DNA of 17,941 nt from Sulfurovum sp. (GTDB taxonomy: Bacteria > Campylobacterota > Campylobacteria > Campylobacterales > Sulfurovaceae), in NCBI GenBank assembly GCA_027029065.1, contig JALVGO010000006.1, positions 1 through 17,941 on the forward strand. Reading direction: 5' to 3'. The notes beneath the pieces were generated by a model, which was not told the origin of the DNA, did no database searches, and worked only from the letters and a program-made list of their open reading frames with translations. The position numbers and the translations under genes are program-made. Within the stretch, counting starts at the first letter, position 1, and every line of letters starts with the position of its first letter. This document shows positions 15,883 to 17,941 of this stretch, one piece after another.

Positions 15883-16332
15883 ATGGCACACTATTATGAT
15901 TACAACACATTCGTAACAGATGTAAAAACACTGGTCAAAGTGACTTCCGACTACAATCCGGACACAATACTTGGTATTGCCAGAGGCGGACTGACACTGG
16001 CACATGCGTATGCGCAGGCAACGGACAATAGAAACCTTTTCAGCATCAACTCCATTCTCTACGACGGCGAGGTGAAACGTTCCCATCCCAAACTGATGAA
16101 CCTGCCTGAGCTTGACGGAGCCAAAAAGGTGCTGATCCTCGATGATATTGTCGATTCCGGTCAGACACTTGTTGCGGTGCTTCGTGTCTTGCAGGAGCGC
16201 TATCCGGATACGCAGTTTAAAAGTGCAACACTCTACTGCAAAAAAAACACCCTGATCGAACCAGACTACTGGCTGCATGAGGCGACAGAGTGGATCGACT
16301 TCTTCTGGGAAAAAGATTTTCTGGAAGAGTAG
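15883..16332 (+). CDS. Purine-type phosphoribosyltransferase
   Basis: This 149-residue cytoplasmic enzyme of the type I phosphoribosyltransferase fold has the PRPP loop VLILDDIVDSGQTL at 83-96 and the GIARGGL loop at 31-37. The small hood and length resemble the xanthine/hypoxanthine/guanine transferase-like group (COG2236, Gpt-like), so salvage of an oxopurine is the likely role, complementing apt upstream; the base preference is not provable here. TTG (15877), GTG (15880) and ATG (15883) are all in frame after AAGGAG (15871-15876); ATG was chosen for its 6-nt spacing. mltG begins at the nucleotide directly after the stop codon. Confidence 0.88.
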   Translation: MAHYYDYNTFVTDVKTLVKVTSDYNPDTILGIARGGLTLAHAYAQATDNRNLFSINSILYDGEVKRSHPKLMNLPELDGAKKVLILDDIVDSGQTLVAVLRVLQERYPDTQFKSATLYCKKNTLIEPDYWLHEATEWIDFFWEKDFLEE

Positions 16333-17391
16333 ATGAGGAGGAAGCTTTCCAGAAACTATCGGTACTTTGTTTACTTTCTGGAACTGCTTATCCTCCTCTC
16401 TGCCCTGCTTCTTTTTTACAATTTTCTCATCCCCATAGGCAAAGATGGCAAAAGCGTCTACTTTCCAGACCGAAACCGTACAGTAGTACTCAATACACTC
16501 CGTAAATACGGCTATAACATCACCGACATTGACACACTGCTGCTCCTGGACAAACACCTGCCGAAAAAAGGCTGGTACACCATCACCCATACCAAAAGCG
16601 GCAGATACGCCTTTTTTCATCATCTTGCCGACCATCGTGCCAACACCATGTGGGTAAAAGTCTTTGCCGGAGAGACTACTGAGGAGATGCTTACCCGTCT
16701 GGCTCATGATACCAAACGCGACCTTCAAAAACTCAAAAAGTACTACCGCCAAAAACAGCACCTTCCTCAGGGGGATATCTTTGCAGGGAAATACCTGATC
16801 GCCAGAGATGCCGATGCGCAAGCGATCATAGACTACCTCTTTCTCCACTCACAGCGAAAACTGGAAAGTTTCAAGAAGCAGTTTTATTGCTACGGACTGG
16901 ATGGTGAAATGCTAAAGATGCTCATTACCATTGCATCAATCATCCAAAAAGAGACCAATGATGTGGAGGAGATGCCGATGATCGCATCAGTTATCTACAA
17001 CCGGCTACACAAACAAATGAAACTGCAGATGGACAGCACCCTCAACTACGGTAGCTACTCCCACTGCATCGTCACCCCTGAGCGGATCAAGTACGACACA
17101 AGCCTGTACAACACCTACAAATACAAAGGTCTTCCCCCTGCACCGCTTGGCACAGTCTCCATGGAGGCGCTCAGAGCGGCAATGTTTCCGGCAAAAAGTG
17201 ACTACCTTTTCTTCATGCTGACCCCAACAGGCAAACACACCTTCAGCAAGACCTATGAAGAGCACCTTGCTGCGTTGAAGTCTTTTCGGGAGTACCAAAA
17301 GGAGAGGATAAAAGCACAACAAAAGCCAAGAAAATCTAAAGAGCAAAACCACTCTTTAGGCAAAGTTTCTTTACCTAAAAAGGCTTCTTAG
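16333..17391 (+). CDS. mltG: Endolytic murein transglycosylase MltG
   Basis: This inner-membrane enzyme cuts nascent peptidoglycan glycan strands. The 352-residue product has one N-terminal span (about 13-34) and a periplasmic YceG-like domain, with an N-terminal LysM-like part at about 40-110 and a catalytic part at about 195-315. The catalytic-Glu helix reads ASIIQKET (201-208): the first Glu of the usual EKE is Gln 205, and Glu 207 is kept. VIYNRLHKQMKLQMDSTLNYG (split at 220-240) and NTYKYKGLPPAPLG (260-273) are typical. A Lys-rich tail (321-352) looks family-variable. The start follows the preceding stop with no gap, with GGAAG nearby as ribosome site. Its end overlaps a convergent small gene. 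Confidence 0.93.
   Translation: MRRKLSRNYRYFVYFLELLILLSALLLFYNFLIPIGKDGKSVYFPDRNRTVVLNTLRKYGYNITDIDTLLLLDKHLPKKGWYTITHTKSGRYAFFHHLADHRANTMWVKVFAGETTEEMLTRLAHDTKRDLQKLKKYYRQKQHLPQGDIFAGKYLIARDADAQAIIDYLFLHSQRKLESFKKQFYCYGLDGEMLKMLITIASIIQKETNDVEEMPMIASVIYNRLHKQMKLQMDSTLNYGSYSHCIVTPERIKYDTSLYNTYKYKGLPPAPLGTVSMEALRAAMFPAKSDYLFFMLTPTGKHTFSKTYEEHLAALKSFREYQKERIKAQQKPRKSKEQNHSLGKVSLPKKAS
17336..17359 (-). terminator. Minus-strand terminator inside the 3' end of mltG
   Basis: CTAAAGAG (17336-17343) and CTCTTTAG (17352-17359) form a perfect 8-bp stem with an 8-nt loop. On the minus strand it lies 11 nt past the stop of the small gene and is followed by a T-rich tract (17335-17321, ATTTTCTTGGCTTTT). 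It is read as the terminator of the minus-strand OmpA unit, within mltG codons. An alternative pairing, TTTAGG (17355-17360) with CCTAAA (17374-17379), would compete with it. Confidence 0.55.
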
Positions 17392-17538
17392 AAAAGAGAA
17401 TAGACGCGTCGTAACTGAGCCTTTATCCCTAACCGTGTCTCTTTCTTGCGGTTTACATGAAGAACGTACAGTCTCCAACTGCTTTGAGAGGGTCTCTTTT
17501 GCCCGTTGAAGATTTTTGGGTTCAAAATCACTCCGCAT
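17371..17538 (-). CDS. Small basic protein downstream of the OmpA gene, 55 aa
   Basis: This short reading frame runs uninterrupted for 55 codons on the minus strand. It starts with an ATG that overlaps the end of the OmpA-family gene by 11 nt, in a different frame. A well-placed ribosome site, AGAAGG, lies 6 nt before the ATG, inside the OmpA gene. The product starts MRSDFEPKNLQRAKETLSKQ, is charged and helical at first, and ends in an Arg/Phe/Leu-rich amphipathic segment (residues 43-55). It has one Cys (28), no signal peptide and no family I recognise. Its stop codon is followed by a minus-strand terminator. The last 21 nt overlap convergent mltG. Coupling to the OmpA gene suggests a related job; this is inference. 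Confidence 0.6.
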   Translation of the reverse strand: MRSDFEPKNLQRAKETLSKQLETVRSSCKPQERDTVRDKGSVTTRLFSFLRSLFR

Positions 17539-17941
17539 CGAGCACCTTCTCTATCTCATGCATCGCATCTTCGTTTCTGAGCCTGAACTTGATCTCAATA
17601 CGCCGTGAAGCCTCTTTGTCTTCCACCCCGTCAACGAGTACCGGGTCAAGGTAGGCACGTCCGGAAGCGACCAGCAGCGGTTTGAGGTTGTACATTTTGG
17701 CGATGTCAAGCGTCAACAGGTAGTGCATGACCGCATAGGCGCGCTTTTGGGAGAGGTCAAGATTGTAGAGGTAGCCACCGTCACTGTCTGTGTGCCCTTC
17801 GATGATGATCTTATCTAAGTAGGGTTTGATGGCAGGGTTGGTTACCAGTGTGCCGATGTACTCTTCAAAGGCACGCTTGAGCTCCCCTTTGGCACTCTCT
17901 TTGAGTACCGCACTTCCTTTGTCAAACAGGACATTGGATGC
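17528..17941 (-). CDS. OmpA/MotB-family peptidoglycan-binding protein, C-terminal part
   Basis: The open frame runs off the right edge, so only the last 137 residues are seen and the N-terminus is missing. These make up an OmpA-like domain: a first strand NVLFDKGSAVL, then IIIEGHTDSDG, the peptidoglycan-contacting YNLDLSQKRAYAV helix, and ASRRIEIKF with the conserved Arg. Such domains bind diaminopimelate-containing peptidoglycan in the periplasm. The wording (EGHTDSDGGYLYN) is closer to MotB-like or OmpA/MotB proteins than to Pal; a MotA/ExbB-type partner might lie outside the window. The internal ATG at 17728 falls in the middle of the domain and is not the start. The end overlaps the 55-codon gene. 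Confidence 0.88.
   Translation of the reverse strand, partial: ASNVLFDKGSAVLKESAKGELKRAFEEYIGTLVTNPAIKPYLDKIIIEGHTDSDGGYLYNLDLSQKRAYAVMHYLLTLDIAKMYNLKPLLVASGRAYLDPVLVDGVEDKEASRRIEIKFRLRNEDAMHEIEKVLDAE

Noticed and set aside
15757..16848. A 363-codon open frame on - across the DUF1456, phosphoribosyltransferase and mltG genes.
   Set aside because: It spans three convincing sense genes and shows no recognisable domain or ribosome site.
17726..17728. ATG at this minus-strand position as the start of a 66-residue protein.
   Set aside because: The OmpA-like domain continues upstream in the same frame to the window edge, so this Met is internal.
1..17941. Search for CRISPR arrays, insertion sequences, tRNA or rRNA genes and phage genes.
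   Set aside because: No regularly spaced repeats, transposase-like products, or recognisable RNA gene features were seen by eye on either strand.

Overview
The window looks like ordinary chromosome from a free-living member of the Campylobacterota (Epsilonproteobacteria), most like a Sulfurovum/Sulfurimonas-type bacterium. This is inferred from protein character, the gene order folD-lepB-M50 protease-rpiB-apt-...-pepA-ychF (which I recall, without a search, as essentially the Helicobacter pylori order), short c-type cytochromes, and extended -10 promoters. I see no rRNA, tRNA, CRISPR array, insertion sequence or phage gene.

Left part (1-3439): a tiny membrane-protein gene on + runs tail-to-tail into pyrF on -. 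pyrF is divergent from a cytoplasmic cyclophilin, which is followed by glutamine-dependent NAD synthetase (nadE). Middle part (3441-7294) is the most accessory-looking stretch and visibly more AT-rich. It holds an odd cytochrome c with its haem motif near the C-terminus, a coiled-coil protein translationally coupled to a putative lipoprotein, a cold-shock protein with a structured leader, and a minus-strand pair: a secreted DUF4139 protein and a small periplasmic monohaem cytochrome.

Right part (7360-17391) is a long run of + strand housekeeping genes. folD, signal peptidase I and an M50 membrane protease are packed with 1-nt gaps or ATGA overlaps, followed by rpiB and apt. Then trpB (without trpA) has its own promoter and is followed by pepA, which ends in a strong hairpin. 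ychF starts the next unit: a DUF302 lipoprotein, a DUF1456 protein, a purine-type phosphoribosyltransferase and mltG. The right edge carries the C-terminal part of an OmpA/MotB-family protein on -, overlapped by a 55-codon gene whose apparent terminator lies inside the 3' end of mltG.

No complete new system stands out. The best leads are the permuted-looking cytochrome, the coiled-coil/lipoprotein pair, the csp leader, and the two small genes at the edges. Promoter and hairpin calls were made by eye. Domain and family names rest on motif recognition, not searches.
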